Positions 24,628 through 32,892 of a stretch of DNA of 57,789 nt are shown here, one piece after another (the stretch's first letter is position 1; each line of letters starts with the position of its first letter). This DNA is from Butyrivibrio sp. VCD2006 (GTDB taxonomy: Bacteria; Bacillota; Clostridia; Lachnospirales; Lachnospiraceae). The notes below the pieces were generated by a model. It made no database searches and was not told the DNA's origin. It was given only the letters and a program-made list of their open reading frames with translations. Made by a program: the position numbers and the translations under genes. The stretch covers positions 1-57,789 of the forward strand of contig NZ_AUIX01000039.1 in the NCBI RefSeq assembly GCF_000423925.1. Direction: 5' to 3'.

Positions 24628-25425
24628 ATGAAGAGATTCTGCAGATTATTGGCTTTACTTATCACTATTGTGCTTTTAGCAGACGGCACAGCAATAACAT
24701 CACATGCAGCATTTAATGATCTTAAGAAAACAGGCTGCAGCTTCAACTTTTATAAAGGCTCCTGGGTTCAGGTTTCAACAAGACTTCCCGGGAAAAAGGG
24801 GCTTTCCAAGGTATATGCCAAGATAACTAAATACAGTGGCAGAGAATATCCTGCGGCAAAGACCGGAGGTGCGGCAACTTCGGGAACATCGTCAATGATG
24901 ACTGTTTCCATGACTATCCAGGTTCAGAATCCCAAAAAGCCAACCAAGAAAATGGCTAAGAAGTTCATAAATTCAGGTCGGGATTACATCGATTATCTTG
25001 ATGTTGTTGTGGTTGACAAGGTGACCGGCGAAAATTTAAACACAGCGGAGACCTCTGAGGATGGAACGAATTACCACGGAGTTTCAGTCACAGAGACTGA
25101 GTGGAAGGGCCTAAAGCCACAGAAGCTTGTCTGGTCTGACGGAACCATATACCAGTACTACGTATCCTACGTAAAGACATTGGTAATAAAATTCCCCTCC
25201 ACCTATAAAAAGACCTGCGTTGGAATTTGCGGGACACATGTCAGTGACTATGATAAAATGACTGACTGGAACGAAGGCTTTATTGAGGGCTACACAGTGT
25301 TCTCCGATTCCACTCATGTAAAAATGGGAAGTAAGAAGCAGACAGCTCAGCTTTCACATTTCATAAACATAAAGAAGAGTAAGAAAGCTAACAGCTATTA
25401 CAATAACAGTCCGTTTATTAGATAG
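24628..25425 (+). CDS. Secreted basic protein of unknown function
   Basis: 265 aa. Signal peptide about residues 1-28 (LALLITIVLLADGTA, then SHAAF). The mature protein is lysine-rich, contains a Gly/Ser/Thr/Ala-rich stretch at about 75-90 and ends in a basic tail (KKSKKANSYYNNSPFIR). I recognise no domain. It lies 10 bases after the PPC-like protein with GAGGGGG as ribosome site, so the two are co-translated and perhaps act together at the surface. Confidence 0.6.
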   Translation: MKRFCRLLALLITIVLLADGTAITSHAAFNDLKKTGCSFNFYKGSWVQVSTRLPGKKGLSKVYAKITKYSGREYPAAKTGGAATSGTSSMMTVSMTIQVQNPKKPTKKMAKKFINSGRDYIDYLDVVVVDKVTGENLNTAETSEDGTNYHGVSVTETEWKGLKPQKLVWSDGTIYQYYVSYVKTLVIKFPSTYKKTCVGICGTHVSDYDKMTDWNEGFIEGYTVFSDSTHVKMGSKKQTAQLSHFINIKKSKKANSYYNNSPFIR

Positions 25426-25443
25426 TGAGGTAAAATAACGACG

Positions 25444-25482
25444 AAGCGACATCAGAAAATGAATACTGATGTCGCTTTTTCT
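25444..25482 (+). terminator. Terminator of the secreted-protein pair
   Basis: AAGCGACATCAG (25444-25455) pairs with CTGATGTCGCTT (25466-25477), followed by TTTT. Confidence 0.9.
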
Positions 25483-25659
25483 TAGTTTGTTTTATACAAA
25501 TACAATTTTATCAAAGTTTATGCTGATCACGTTGATTAAGAAATGATAAAAAAATATTGAAATCTTCGTTTTTTTGAGTATTTTTATTGCATTTACATAT
25601 ATAATAAATACAAGAGTATTGAAATTGGAATGGTGCGCTGACGGTAATGAGGAGATAAG

Positions 25660-26949
25660 ATGAATAGTGATCAAATGATGCATTATCTTACGGGCCTTCC
25701 CAACGCTGGTGGGTACATCAAGAGGGTTAGTGATTGCATCAAGGCAGGGACAATTACAGAGTACACTGCTTTCTATTTCAACTTAAAAGGTTTTGGCAAC
25801 ATAAACCAAAGATATGGAATGGAGAGCGGAGACAGGATCCTTGTGCAGTTCACTGATAAAGTAAAAGAATTCCTTATGGAAGATGAGATTCTTGGCCATC
25901 TTGGCGGGGATAATTTTGTCGCGCTCATTAAGAAGGATAGGAAGGAAAAATTCTGCAGGCTTCTAAATGGTATAGAGGTAGATCTGGGCACGGGAACGGA
26001 TAATAGTAAGCTCAAGATCCAGTCTACGATTGGTCTTTGGGATATTGATGAGCCCTTCGATGATCCCGGAGAAGCAATTGGCAGAACGTCTATAGCGCTT
26101 CAGCATGCTAAGCACATAATGCATGTCCCTGTTGTCAGTGTAACCCAGGACATGCTTAATAAGGTTTCTGTACAGAAAAATGTTCTTGAGCAATATCAAA
26201 GTGCACTTGCCAACCAGGAGTTTCTGGTTTTCTATCAGCCCAAGGTTGACTCGAGGACCAACACTCTCGTAGGAGCCGAGGGACTTGTCAGATGGAAGCA
26301 TGACGGACAGATGGTCTCTCCCGGAGTTTTTATTCCTCCCCTTGAGCAGAACGGCGAGATAGTACTCCTTGATTACTATGTGCTGAAAAGAGCCTGTGAG
26401 GACATAAAGAGATGGATAAGTGAAGGGATAGAACCCGTATGTATCTCAGTCAACTTTTCCAGAAAAGATCTCATGGACGCAGACCTTGCCCAGAACATAG
26501 ACAGAATAATCACCGCCTCCGGAATCGATAAGAAATATATCGAGATTGAGGTTACCGAGACCGTGGATGAGCAGGAGCACGGAGAACTTGCCAGATTTAT
26601 CAGCGATCTCTATGACAGAAATATCATGACCGCGATAGACGACTTTGGAGCAGGTTACTCATCACTTGCTACACTTCGAGAATTCAAGGTACATACTTTG
26701 AAAATTGACCGCTCGTTCATAAATACCAAGGAATTTTCATGGAAGGATGAGATCATCCTTCGCGACATCATTCATATGGCTCATGGCCTTAACATGGATA
26801 TTGTCACCGAGGGTGTTGAGCGCGACGATCAGATAGCATTCATAAATAAGGTTGGATGTTATGTTATCCAGGGATTCTTCTACGACAGACCGCTGCCGGT
26901 GGAGGAATTTGAGGATAGACTAAAGGATAAAGTATATAAAAAAGGGTGA
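25660..26949 (+). CDS. GGDEF-EAL protein, probable c-di-GMP phosphodiesterase
   Basis: 429 aa, cytosolic, without sensor domain. The N-terminal GGDEF-like domain (about 1-165) has LGGDNF in place of GGDEF, so it is not expected to make c-di-GMP. The C-terminal EAL domain (about 175-425) has GAEGLVRW (EGL instead of EAL) but keeps the metal and catalytic residues in SVNFSRKDL, IEVTET, AIDDFGAGYSS, LKIDRSF and VTEGVE. It therefore probably hydrolyses c-di-GMP, with the GGDEF part acting as a GTP sensor. The A-to-G change in the EAL motif may reduce activity. It has its own terminator and stands alone. Confidence 0.85.
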   Translation: MNSDQMMHYLTGLPNAGGYIKRVSDCIKAGTITEYTAFYFNLKGFGNINQRYGMESGDRILVQFTDKVKEFLMEDEILGHLGGDNFVALIKKDRKEKFCRLLNGIEVDLGTGTDNSKLKIQSTIGLWDIDEPFDDPGEAIGRTSIALQHAKHIMHVPVVSVTQDMLNKVSVQKNVLEQYQSALANQEFLVFYQPKVDSRTNTLVGAEGLVRWKHDGQMVSPGVFIPPLEQNGEIVLLDYYVLKRACEDIKRWISEGIEPVCISVNFSRKDLMDADLAQNIDRIITASGIDKKYIEIEVTETVDEQEHGELARFISDLYDRNIMTAIDDFGAGYSSLATLREFKVHTLKIDRSFINTKEFSWKDEIILRDIIHMAHGLNMDIVTEGVERDDQIAFINKVGCYVIQGFFYDRPLPVEEFEDRLKDKVYKKG

Positions 26950-26967
26950 ATGAACTAACAGATATGT

Positions 26968-27005
26968 GCCCTCCTTCCTGGATATACGGGAAGGAGGGCG
27001 TTTTT
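26968..27005 (+). terminator. Terminator of the GGDEF-EAL gene
   Basis: GCCCTCCTTCC (26968-26978) pairs with GGAAGGAGGGC (26989-26999), then GTTTTT. Confidence 0.92.
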
Positions 27006-27198
27006 GTGTAATTCATTTTGCTCCTTGCTGAATGATTTTTTCACAGGATAAATGGGCCTTATGAAAGTTAAAAACATTTGATTTACCTATAAACTTTTAC
27101 CATTGTCCTATCGATATTATTATTGAACAACAAAGTGACATGCACAAACGGCCGAACGCATGAAACAAATAAATGAGACTTGAACGGAGGATTTAGAT

Positions 27199-27363
27199 AT
27201 GTATATGTATGAATTGTTTCTTGCAAAAGATGTAAACGGGAAGAGCGTTCACTTTATAGAGACAGACCACAGGGTAGATGACCTTGAAGTATGGCTTAAG
27301 ACACTTGTAAAAGACAACACAATCACTGAAGATATCGCAAATGCAGTTACCTTCGTATGGTAA
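27199..27363 (+). CDS. Small 54-residue protein of unknown function
   Basis: A short frame with CGGAGG 8 bases upstream of the ATG, closed by TAA at 27361 and followed by a clean terminator at 27454-27486. The product is acidic, soluble and has no signal peptide (MYMYELFLAKDVNGKSVHF at the start). It contains one clear amphipathic segment around VDDLEVWLKTLVKDN. A monocistronic small gene with its own ribosome site and terminator is more than chance, but I know no homologue. Confidence 0.6.
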   Translation: MYMYELFLAKDVNGKSVHFIETDHRVDDLEVWLKTLVKDNTITEDIANAVTFVW

Positions 27364-27453
27364 TACCTAAAAACGACTATAAGAAACCCATAGCTTAACA
27401 GTATAAAACAATAAGATCAGTCCACAAAGCCAGAGGGGAAATTTAAATAAAAC

Positions 27454-27486
27454 AAGAACCTGTGCATCGCGAGCACAGGTTCTTTT
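27454..27486 (+). terminator. Terminator of the small gene
   Basis: AAGAACCTGTGC (27454-27465) pairs with GCACAGGTTCTT (27473-27484), then TT. Confidence 0.88.
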
Positions 27487-27563
27487 ACGTCTAATAATCA
27501 GGAAAAATTCCCAAGCAACCAGAAACTTATAACCATATATATTAAGTTGATGTCATTACTACG

Positions 27564-27592
27564 TTGACAAATGGAAACTTGTGCGTTAATAT
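27564..27592 (+). promoter_or_regulatory. Promoter of the fatty acid synthesis cluster
   Basis: TTGACA (27564-27569), 17-base spacer, TAATAT (27587-27592). It is one of the best promoters in the window, 51 bases before acpP. Confidence 0.8.
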
Positions 27593-27599
27593 TTCAAAG

Positions 27600-27628
27600 T
27601 AATTTAGTTAAAATAAATTTAGTTAAAC
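27600..27628 (+). promoter_or_regulatory. Direct repeat in the acpP leader (candidate operator)
   Basis: TAATTTAGTTAAA at about 27600 and AAATTTAGTTAAA at 27615 repeat with a period of about 14 bp between the -10 and the ribosome site. It is a possible binding site for the MarR-type regulator encoded at the end of this cluster; no TTTGA-TCAAA palindrome of the classical FabT type was found. Confidence 0.35.
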
Positions 27629-27642
27629 CGGAGGAAACAAAA

Positions 27643-27870
27643 ATGAGTTTTGAGGAGATTAAGGAACTGATAGCAGAGATTCTTGCAGTAGATGAGGATA
27701 AGATCACACTGGAGACAAAACTGGTTGATGATCTTGGAGCTGACTCACTTAGTGTTGTTGAGCTTCACATGGAGATTGAGGAGAGACTTGGAGTAAAAAT
27801 TCCTGACGAAGAGATTCCTAATCTTAAGACAGTTCAGGACGTTCTTAGTGCAATTGAAAAGAACAAATAA
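27643..27870 (+). CDS. acpP: Acyl carrier protein
   Basis: 75 aa, acidic. The phosphopantetheine attachment serine is in GADSLSVVELHMEIEE (DSL motif, about residue 36). It carries acyl intermediates for all Fab enzymes encoded downstream. The ATG at 27643 follows CCGGAGG; a longer in-frame start at 27571 would translate the promoter region and is rejected. First gene of the cluster. Confidence 0.95.
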   Translation: MSFEEIKELIAEILAVDEDKITLETKLVDDLGADSLSVVELHMEIEERLGVKIPDEEIPNLKTVQDVLSAIEKNK

Positions 27871-27908
27871 TGTAGGTTCACTAAGGAACCAAATAATAGG
27901 AGGTCTAT

Positions 27909-28757
27909 ATGGGGACTTTTCTTGACACGTTATCTTTTCCCGCAAGAGTAAGAAAGGATTTGGGAGAGGTTTTCCTTAAGAAAGATAAGGAGCCGGTTTT
28001 CATAACATGTAAAGCCTGCAACAGAAGGGCTTTAAAGAAGGATTGGCAGGATAACTTCTATGTGTGCCCGGTATGCGGACATTACAGACCAATCGGTGCA
28101 TATTACAGATTGTCGCTGATCCTGGATAAGGGCACTTTCAGAGAGCTCAATGAGGATCTTATTGCCAAGGACCCGATGGACTTTCCTGAATACAGGGATA
28201 AGCTCAAGGGCCAGATGCAAAAGACGGGACTACCCGAGGCAGCGGTAACAGCAGTTGGAAAAATTGGCGGCCATAAGGTTGTGACTGCAGTCTTAGACAG
28301 TCGCTTCTTTATGGGGAGTATGAGCAGCACTGTAGGTGAAAAGGTGACAAGGGCAGTTGAATATGCCATGGAAAAAAAGCTTCCGCTGATAATCTTTTCA
28401 GCCAGCGGCGGGGCCAGAATGCAGGAGGGTATCTACAGCCTTATGCAGATGGCAAAAACCGCAGCAGCGATAGAGGAGTTTAATGCGGCAGGAGGTCTTT
28501 ATATAAGCTTCCTGACACACCCCACAACGGGAGGAGTTACCGCAAGCTTTGCTTCTCTTGGGGACATTACTCTTGCTGAGCCCGGAGCCCTCATTGGATT
28601 TGCGGGACCCAGAGTCATAGAGCAGACAATCCATAAAAAGCTGCCCAAGGGCTTTCAGCGAAGTGAATACCTTGAAGCCCATGGCTTTGTCGATAAGATC
28701 GTTCCCAGAAATGAGATGAGAGATACACTTTTGCAACTGATCGAACTGCATTCCTGA
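27909..28757 (+). CDS. accD: Acetyl-CoA carboxylase carboxyltransferase beta subunit
   Basis: Makes malonyl-CoA with AccA. 282 aa. An N-terminal zinc ribbon (CKACNRR near residue 36 and CPVCGHY near 57) precedes the crotonase-fold domain, with the SASGGARMQEG oxyanion region at about 160-170 and GRVTASFASLGD-like TGGVTASFASLGD at about 210. The ribosome site AGGAGG is strong. The biotin carrier and biotin carboxylase genes (accB, accC), which usually lie in such clusters, are absent from this window. Confidence 0.95.
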   Translation: MGTFLDTLSFPARVRKDLGEVFLKKDKEPVFITCKACNRRALKKDWQDNFYVCPVCGHYRPIGAYYRLSLILDKGTFRELNEDLIAKDPMDFPEYRDKLKGQMQKTGLPEAAVTAVGKIGGHKVVTAVLDSRFFMGSMSSTVGEKVTRAVEYAMEKKLPLIIFSASGGARMQEGIYSLMQMAKTAAAIEEFNAAGGLYISFLTHPTTGGVTASFASLGDITLAEPGALIGFAGPRVIEQTIHKKLPKGFQRSEYLEAHGFVDKIVPRNEMRDTLLQLIELHS

Positions 28758-28779
28758 TGCTGCGCAAATATAGTACATG

Positions 28780-28921
28780 GATATGACATTCCATTGTTTT
28801 TCCTTAGGGGAGATGAATAGATATGACATTCCATTGTTTTTCCTTAGGGGAGATGAATAGATATGATAATTCTTTGCCTTCCCCTAGGGGGAAGGTGTCA
28901 GCGCAGCTGACGGATGAGGGG
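28780..28921 (+). repeat. 40-bp tandem duplication running into dispersed repeat copy 3
   Basis: Two near-identical 40-bp units (28780-28819 and 28820-28859, GATATGACATTCC to GAGATGAATA). A third start, GATATGATAATTC, flows into the dispersed element at 28876-28921: GCCTTCCCC/GGGGAAGG hairpin, GTCAGCGCAGCTGAC hairpin, GGATGAGGGG. The accA ribosome site AAGGAGG begins directly after it. Confidence 0.85.
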
Positions 28922-28933
28922 AAGGAGGTACGT

Positions 28934-29938
28934 ATGCTGGAAAAGGTTTTAAAAGAGGTCGAGAAACTGGATGAGAGAATTGCTGCCCTTGAAAAAAAGG
29001 CAACAGGCGTAACGGATAAACTTGTGAAAAAGGCCTTCAAATCAAAGGATGTCCTTGAAGAACTCGAGGATGATTATGAAGACTGGTCCACAAAGGAAAA
29101 TGAGATCGACAAGCTTAGGAGAATGCGAGACAGTTTTCTTTCAGATTGTGAAAACATCGCTCCCGACGAAAAGGTATTCCTTGCAAGACACCCGAAGAGA
29201 CCGCATATAGATGATTTTATAGAGGGACTTTTTACGGATTTCTTCGAGCAAAAGGGAGATCATCTTTTCGATGAGGACAAGAGTATATATGGTGGAATTG
29301 CCAGATTTCATGGCATTCCTGTCACAGTGCTTGGGCATAAGAAGGGACACACCATGGAAGAAAACATGGAGTACAACTTCGGTATGCCGTGTCCTGAGGG
29401 ATATCGAAAGGCACTTCGCATAATGAACCAAGCTGAAAAATTCGGAAGACCTATCATTACCTTCATAGATACACCTGGCGCGTATCCCGGACTTGAGGCT
29501 GAGGAGCACGGACAGGGTGAGGCCATAGCCATGAATCTTGCAAAAATGAGCCAATACCATGTGCCGGTTATTTCGGTTGTCACAGGTGAGGGAAATTCAG
29601 GTGGTGCTCTGGCCATCGGTGTTGCTAACAAGGTTCTTATGCTTGAGAATGCGGTTTACTCAATCTTAAGCCCTGAGGGCTTTGCGAGCATTTTGTGGAA
29701 GGATGCTGAAAGACATAAGGAGGCCTGCAAGCTCATGAAGCTTACAGCGGATGATCTTTATGAGGCCGGAGTTGCCGATGAGATTGTAAAAGAGCCAATC
29801 GGAGGTGCGCAGAGAAACTATGACGAGGTTTTCAAAAATCTGGACAAGGTTCTCTATGCAAACTTAAAAGAACTCATGACACTCTCTCCTTCCGGATGCA
29901 AGAGACAAAGACTTGATAAATACAGGAAGATCGGATGA
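28934..29938 (+). CDS. accA: Acetyl-CoA carboxylase carboxyltransferase alpha subunit
   Basis: 334 aa. Helical N-terminus (about 1-70), then the crotonase-fold domain with FEQKGDHLFDEDKSI, GHKKGHTMEENMEYNFGM and VVTGEGNSGGALAIGVANKV. The ATG at 28934 has AAGGAGGT at ideal distance; the longer frame from 28823 would translate the repeat and is rejected. Its stop overlaps the fabH start (ATGA), so the two are coupled. Confidence 0.95.
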   Translation: MLEKVLKEVEKLDERIAALEKKATGVTDKLVKKAFKSKDVLEELEDDYEDWSTKENEIDKLRRMRDSFLSDCENIAPDEKVFLARHPKRPHIDDFIEGLFTDFFEQKGDHLFDEDKSIYGGIARFHGIPVTVLGHKKGHTMEENMEYNFGMPCPEGYRKALRIMNQAEKFGRPIITFIDTPGAYPGLEAEEHGQGEAIAMNLAKMSQYHVPVISVVTGEGNSGGALAIGVANKVLMLENAVYSILSPEGFASILWKDAERHKEACKLMKLTADDLYEAGVADEIVKEPIGGAQRNYDEVFKNLDKVLYANLKELMTLSPSGCKRQRLDKYRKIG

Positions 29939-30888
29939 GTATGAAAAATATTGAAATAATAGGTACCGGAAGGTCGATTCCGTCTAAGGTTGTAACCAAT
30001 GATGATCTTGCGAAAATCGTTGATACAAGTGACGAGTGGATAAGCACAAGAACAGGAATCAGGCAAAGGAGATTTTGCGATGAGGGAGAGAGTGCCAATT
30101 CACTTGCGATTGCGGCGGCGGCAAAGGCCATTGCAGCATCGGGACTTGCGCCGGAGGATATTGGCGTCTGCATCTGCGCGACCATTTCCGGGAACTATGC
30201 TACACCCAGTATGGCCTGCATTGTGCAGCGCGAGCTGGGACTTAGGGAATGTATACCGGCACTTGACGTAAATGCGGCCTGCAGCGGCTTTTTATATGGG
30301 ATTGAGGTTGCAAGGGGGCTGCTAAACGGAACCGGAGAGAACTATGCACTTGTTGTTGGCTGCGAACAGTTATCGAAGCTTCTCGATATGACAGACAGAA
30401 GCACCTGCGTCCTCTTCGGAGATGGTGCCGGGGCAGCAGTTGTCAGAATTTCAGATGATGCACCCTATGCATCCACACTTGGTGCAAGGGGCGGCTATGA
30501 GATATCGGTTTTGGGAGCAGGACCCGAGCCCAGCCATATTCACATGGATGGCGCAGAGGTCTTCAAGTTCGCAACAAACATTATTCCTAAATGCATAGGT
30601 GAGCTTGAGAAAAAGAGCGGCATAGGGATTGATGGCGTAAGCAAGGTTGTCTGCCATCAGGCCAATGAGAGGATAATCGATTCCTGCATAAGAAGAATGA
30701 AAGCGGATTCCTCCAAATTCTATAAAAACATGGACCGCTTCGGTAACACCAGCGCAGCTTCAGTACCCATCGCTCTTAGCGAGCTTGTAGAAAATGGCGA
30801 AGTGAAAGACGGAGACCTTCTTATGATGGTAGGCTTTGGCGCCGGACTCACCTGGGCTGGAGCTCTTGTGAGATACGCAGGACAGTAG
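29935..30888 (+). CDS. fabH: 3-oxoacyl-ACP synthase III
   Basis: Starts chain elongation by condensing an acyl-CoA with malonyl-ACP. 317 aa. The catalytic triad is Cys in AACSGF (about residue 116), His in VCHQANER and Asn in FGNTSAASVP. The start ATG at 29935 overlaps the accA stop; a second in-frame ATG lies at 29941. Length and motifs are standard. Confidence 0.95.
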   Translation: MSMKNIEIIGTGRSIPSKVVTNDDLAKIVDTSDEWISTRTGIRQRRFCDEGESANSLAIAAAAKAIAASGLAPEDIGVCICATISGNYATPSMACIVQRELGLRECIPALDVNAACSGFLYGIEVARGLLNGTGENYALVVGCEQLSKLLDMTDRSTCVLFGDGAGAAVVRISDDAPYASTLGARGGYEISVLGAGPEPSHIHMDGAEVFKFATNIIPKCIGELEKKSGIGIDGVSKVVCHQANERIIDSCIRRMKADSSKFYKNMDRFGNTSAASVPIALSELVENGEVKDGDLLMMVGFGAGLTWAGALVRYAGQ

Positions 30889-30906
30889 AACTAAATGAGG
30901 GCAATT

Positions 30907-31806
30907 ATGAAAAAAATTAACGAAATACTTGGCACAGAATTCCCCATAATCCAGGGCGGCATGGCCAACATTGCAACAGGCTCTTTTGCAGCAGCCTGCT
31001 CCAATGCCGGAGCCCTTGGACTTATAGGTGTCGGCGGAATGACTCCAAAGATGCTCAGGGAAGAAATCAGAATATGCAAAAGTAAGACCGACAAACCTTT
31101 CGGAGTAAACATCATGCTTCTGCACCCGGATGCGGATGAATTTGCTGACATAGTGGTGGAAGAGGGCGTGAAGGTTGTAACAACCGGCGCGGGCAATCCT
31201 GCCAAATACATGGAAAAATGGAAGGCTGCGGGAATCACTGTAATACCTGTGGTTGCGGCTCCAATCCTTGCAAAAGCACTTGAGAAAAGCGGTGCTGATA
31301 TGATCATCGCTGAAGGCTGTGAGAGCGGCGGACATGTGGGGGAGATGACCACAATGACGCTGGTACCACAGACGGTGGATGCGGTCAGCGTTCCTGTAAT
31401 TGCGGCAGGTGGAATCGCTGATACACGTCAGGTTAAGGCAGCCTTTGCCCTTGGCGCATCAGGCATCCAGGTTGGAACATGCCTCCTTGCCAGTGACGAG
31501 TGCCCTATTCATGAAAATTATAAAAAGGCAGTTATCAAGGCAAAGGGAACAGATGCAATCGTAACAGGCAGAATCGGTGGAACTCCCGTAAGAGTTCTAA
31601 AGAACAAAATGACCAGGGAATACATCAAGCAGGAGAAGGCCGGAGCGGATCTTATGGAGCTTGAAAAGTTCACCCTTGGAAGTCTCAGAAGAGCAGTATT
31701 TGAAGGTGACACCGAGACAGGAAGCCTCATGGCGGGACAGACTTGTGGCCAGGTAAAAGAGATCAGACCCGTAAGAGAGATATTTAAGGAGCTTATGAGC
31801 GTATGA
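30907..31806 (+). CDS. fabK: FMN-dependent enoyl-ACP reductase
   Basis: Reduces trans-2-enoyl-ACP, replacing FabI; FabK enzymes are triclosan-insensitive. 299 aa. TIM-barrel signatures are IIQGGMANIATG near the N-terminus and AEGCESGGHVGEM, with the catalytic His in GGH at about residue 140, then VIAAGGIAD and GASGIQVGT for FMN binding. The ATG at 30907 is preferred over 30895 because ATGAGGG then serves as ribosome site and the protein starts like known FabK. The stop overlaps the fabD start (ATGA). Confidence 0.92.
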   Translation: MKKINEILGTEFPIIQGGMANIATGSFAAACSNAGALGLIGVGGMTPKMLREEIRICKSKTDKPFGVNIMLLHPDADEFADIVVEEGVKVVTTGAGNPAKYMEKWKAAGITVIPVVAAPILAKALEKSGADMIIAEGCESGGHVGEMTTMTLVPQTVDAVSVPVIAAGGIADTRQVKAAFALGASGIQVGTCLLASDECPIHENYKKAVIKAKGTDAIVTGRIGGTPVRVLKNKMTREYIKQEKAGADLMELEKFTLGSLRRAVFEGDTETGSLMAGQTCGQVKEIRPVREIFKELMSV

Positions 31807-32735
31807 AAACAGCATTTTTATATGCGGGACAGGGGAGCCAGCACAAGGGTATGGGCGAGGACCTTTACCGCGATTTTGAGGAATTCAGAGAGGTTATCGA
31901 CGGCGCAGATGCATCCTTCGATATAAAGCAGATGTGCTTTGAGGATCCCGATGGAAAACTCTCAAAGACCAAGTATACACAGCCCTGCATGGTTGCGTTT
32001 GCTTCGGGAGTCACAGCTATTTTAAATAAAAACGGCAAGAAGCCTGACTATCTAGCAGGCTTATCTCTGGGCGAGTATTCTGCACTTCAGGCAGCAGGCG
32101 TCTGGGATTCCAAAAAGGCAATAAGCCTTGCAGCCTTCAGAGGCGAAGCAATGACCAAAGCGGCAGAGGGCGTAGAGGCAGGAATGACTGCGGTTATGGG
32201 ACTTTCTGAAGAGGCTCTTCAAAAGTGTGTTGATGAAGCAAAAAGTGAGGGCGTTGTTTCTATATGTAATGACAACTGCCCCGGACAGATTGTAATAGGC
32301 GGTGAGAAGAAGGCCGTAGAAAAGGCAGCGGAAATAGCAAAGGAAAACGGTGCAAAGAGATGCATCCCTTTAAATGTCAGCGGACCTTTTCACACTAAGT
32401 TCATGAGCGCTGCAGGTGATGCCTTAAAGGACTACTTTAATGACATTGAGTTTTCAGAAGAGAAAATTCCTGTAGTTTTCAATGTGTCAGGAAAAGAAAA
32501 GGGTGAGACCGAGACCACACAGGAGCTTCTTGTAAAGCAGGTTCAAAGCGGCGTCAAGATGACACAGACCATCGAGTACCTTCTTGATAAGGGCGTAAGA
32601 CGCTTTGTTGAAATCGGCCCCGGAAAGGCACTTACAGGCTTTGTCAAAAAGACTGCCAAGGAAAAGGAAATATCTGATATTGAGTGTATTACCCTTGAGA
32701 CTTCCGAGGAAGTAAAGAGCTATATAGAAAAATAA
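31803..32735 (+). CDS. fabD: Malonyl-CoA:ACP transacylase
   Basis: 310 aa. N-terminal FLYAGQGSQHKGMGEDL is the standard motif. The nucleophile Ser is in AGLSLGEYSAL, with Leu where most FabD proteins have His (GHSLG). The catalytic His is in VSGPFHTKFM (about residue 198). It loads malonyl groups onto AcpP. Coupled to fabK by a 4-base overlap. A dispersed repeat separates it from fabG. Confidence 0.93.
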   Translation: MKTAFLYAGQGSQHKGMGEDLYRDFEEFREVIDGADASFDIKQMCFEDPDGKLSKTKYTQPCMVAFASGVTAILNKNGKKPDYLAGLSLGEYSALQAAGVWDSKKAISLAAFRGEAMTKAAEGVEAGMTAVMGLSEEALQKCVDEAKSEGVVSICNDNCPGQIVIGGEKKAVEKAAEIAKENGAKRCIPLNVSGPFHTKFMSAAGDALKDYFNDIEFSEEKIPVVFNVSGKEKGETETTQELLVKQVQSGVKMTQTIEYLLDKGVRRFVEIGPGKALTGFVKKTAKEKEISDIECITLETSEEVKSYIEK

Positions 32736-32777
32736 TATACACAACCAATGGTTTGAGATATTGCAAGTAAAAAATAT

Positions 32778-32878
32778 GCCTTCCCCCTTGGGGGCGCACG
32801 ACATCCGGGGGATGTCGGTTCTGCGCGGACCGAAGCGGAGCGAAGACAAGGTGTCAGCGTAGCTGACGGATGAGGGGG
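32778..32878 (+). repeat. Dispersed two-hairpin repeat with internal insertion, copy 4
   Basis: The left arm GCCTTCCCCCTTGGGGG is separated from AAGGTGTCAGCGTAGCTGAC by about 50 bp that contain their own hairpin (GACATCCGGGGGATGTC) and CGGACCGAAGCGGAGCG. It ends in GGATGAGGGGG, followed by the fabG ribosome site. Confidence 0.8.
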
Positions 32879-32892
32879 CATAGGAGGTCATT

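Noticed and set aside
28823..28933. Longer N-terminus for accA
   Set aside because: It would translate the tandem duplication and the dispersed repeat; AccA homologues begin near the ATG at 28934, which has AAGGAGG.
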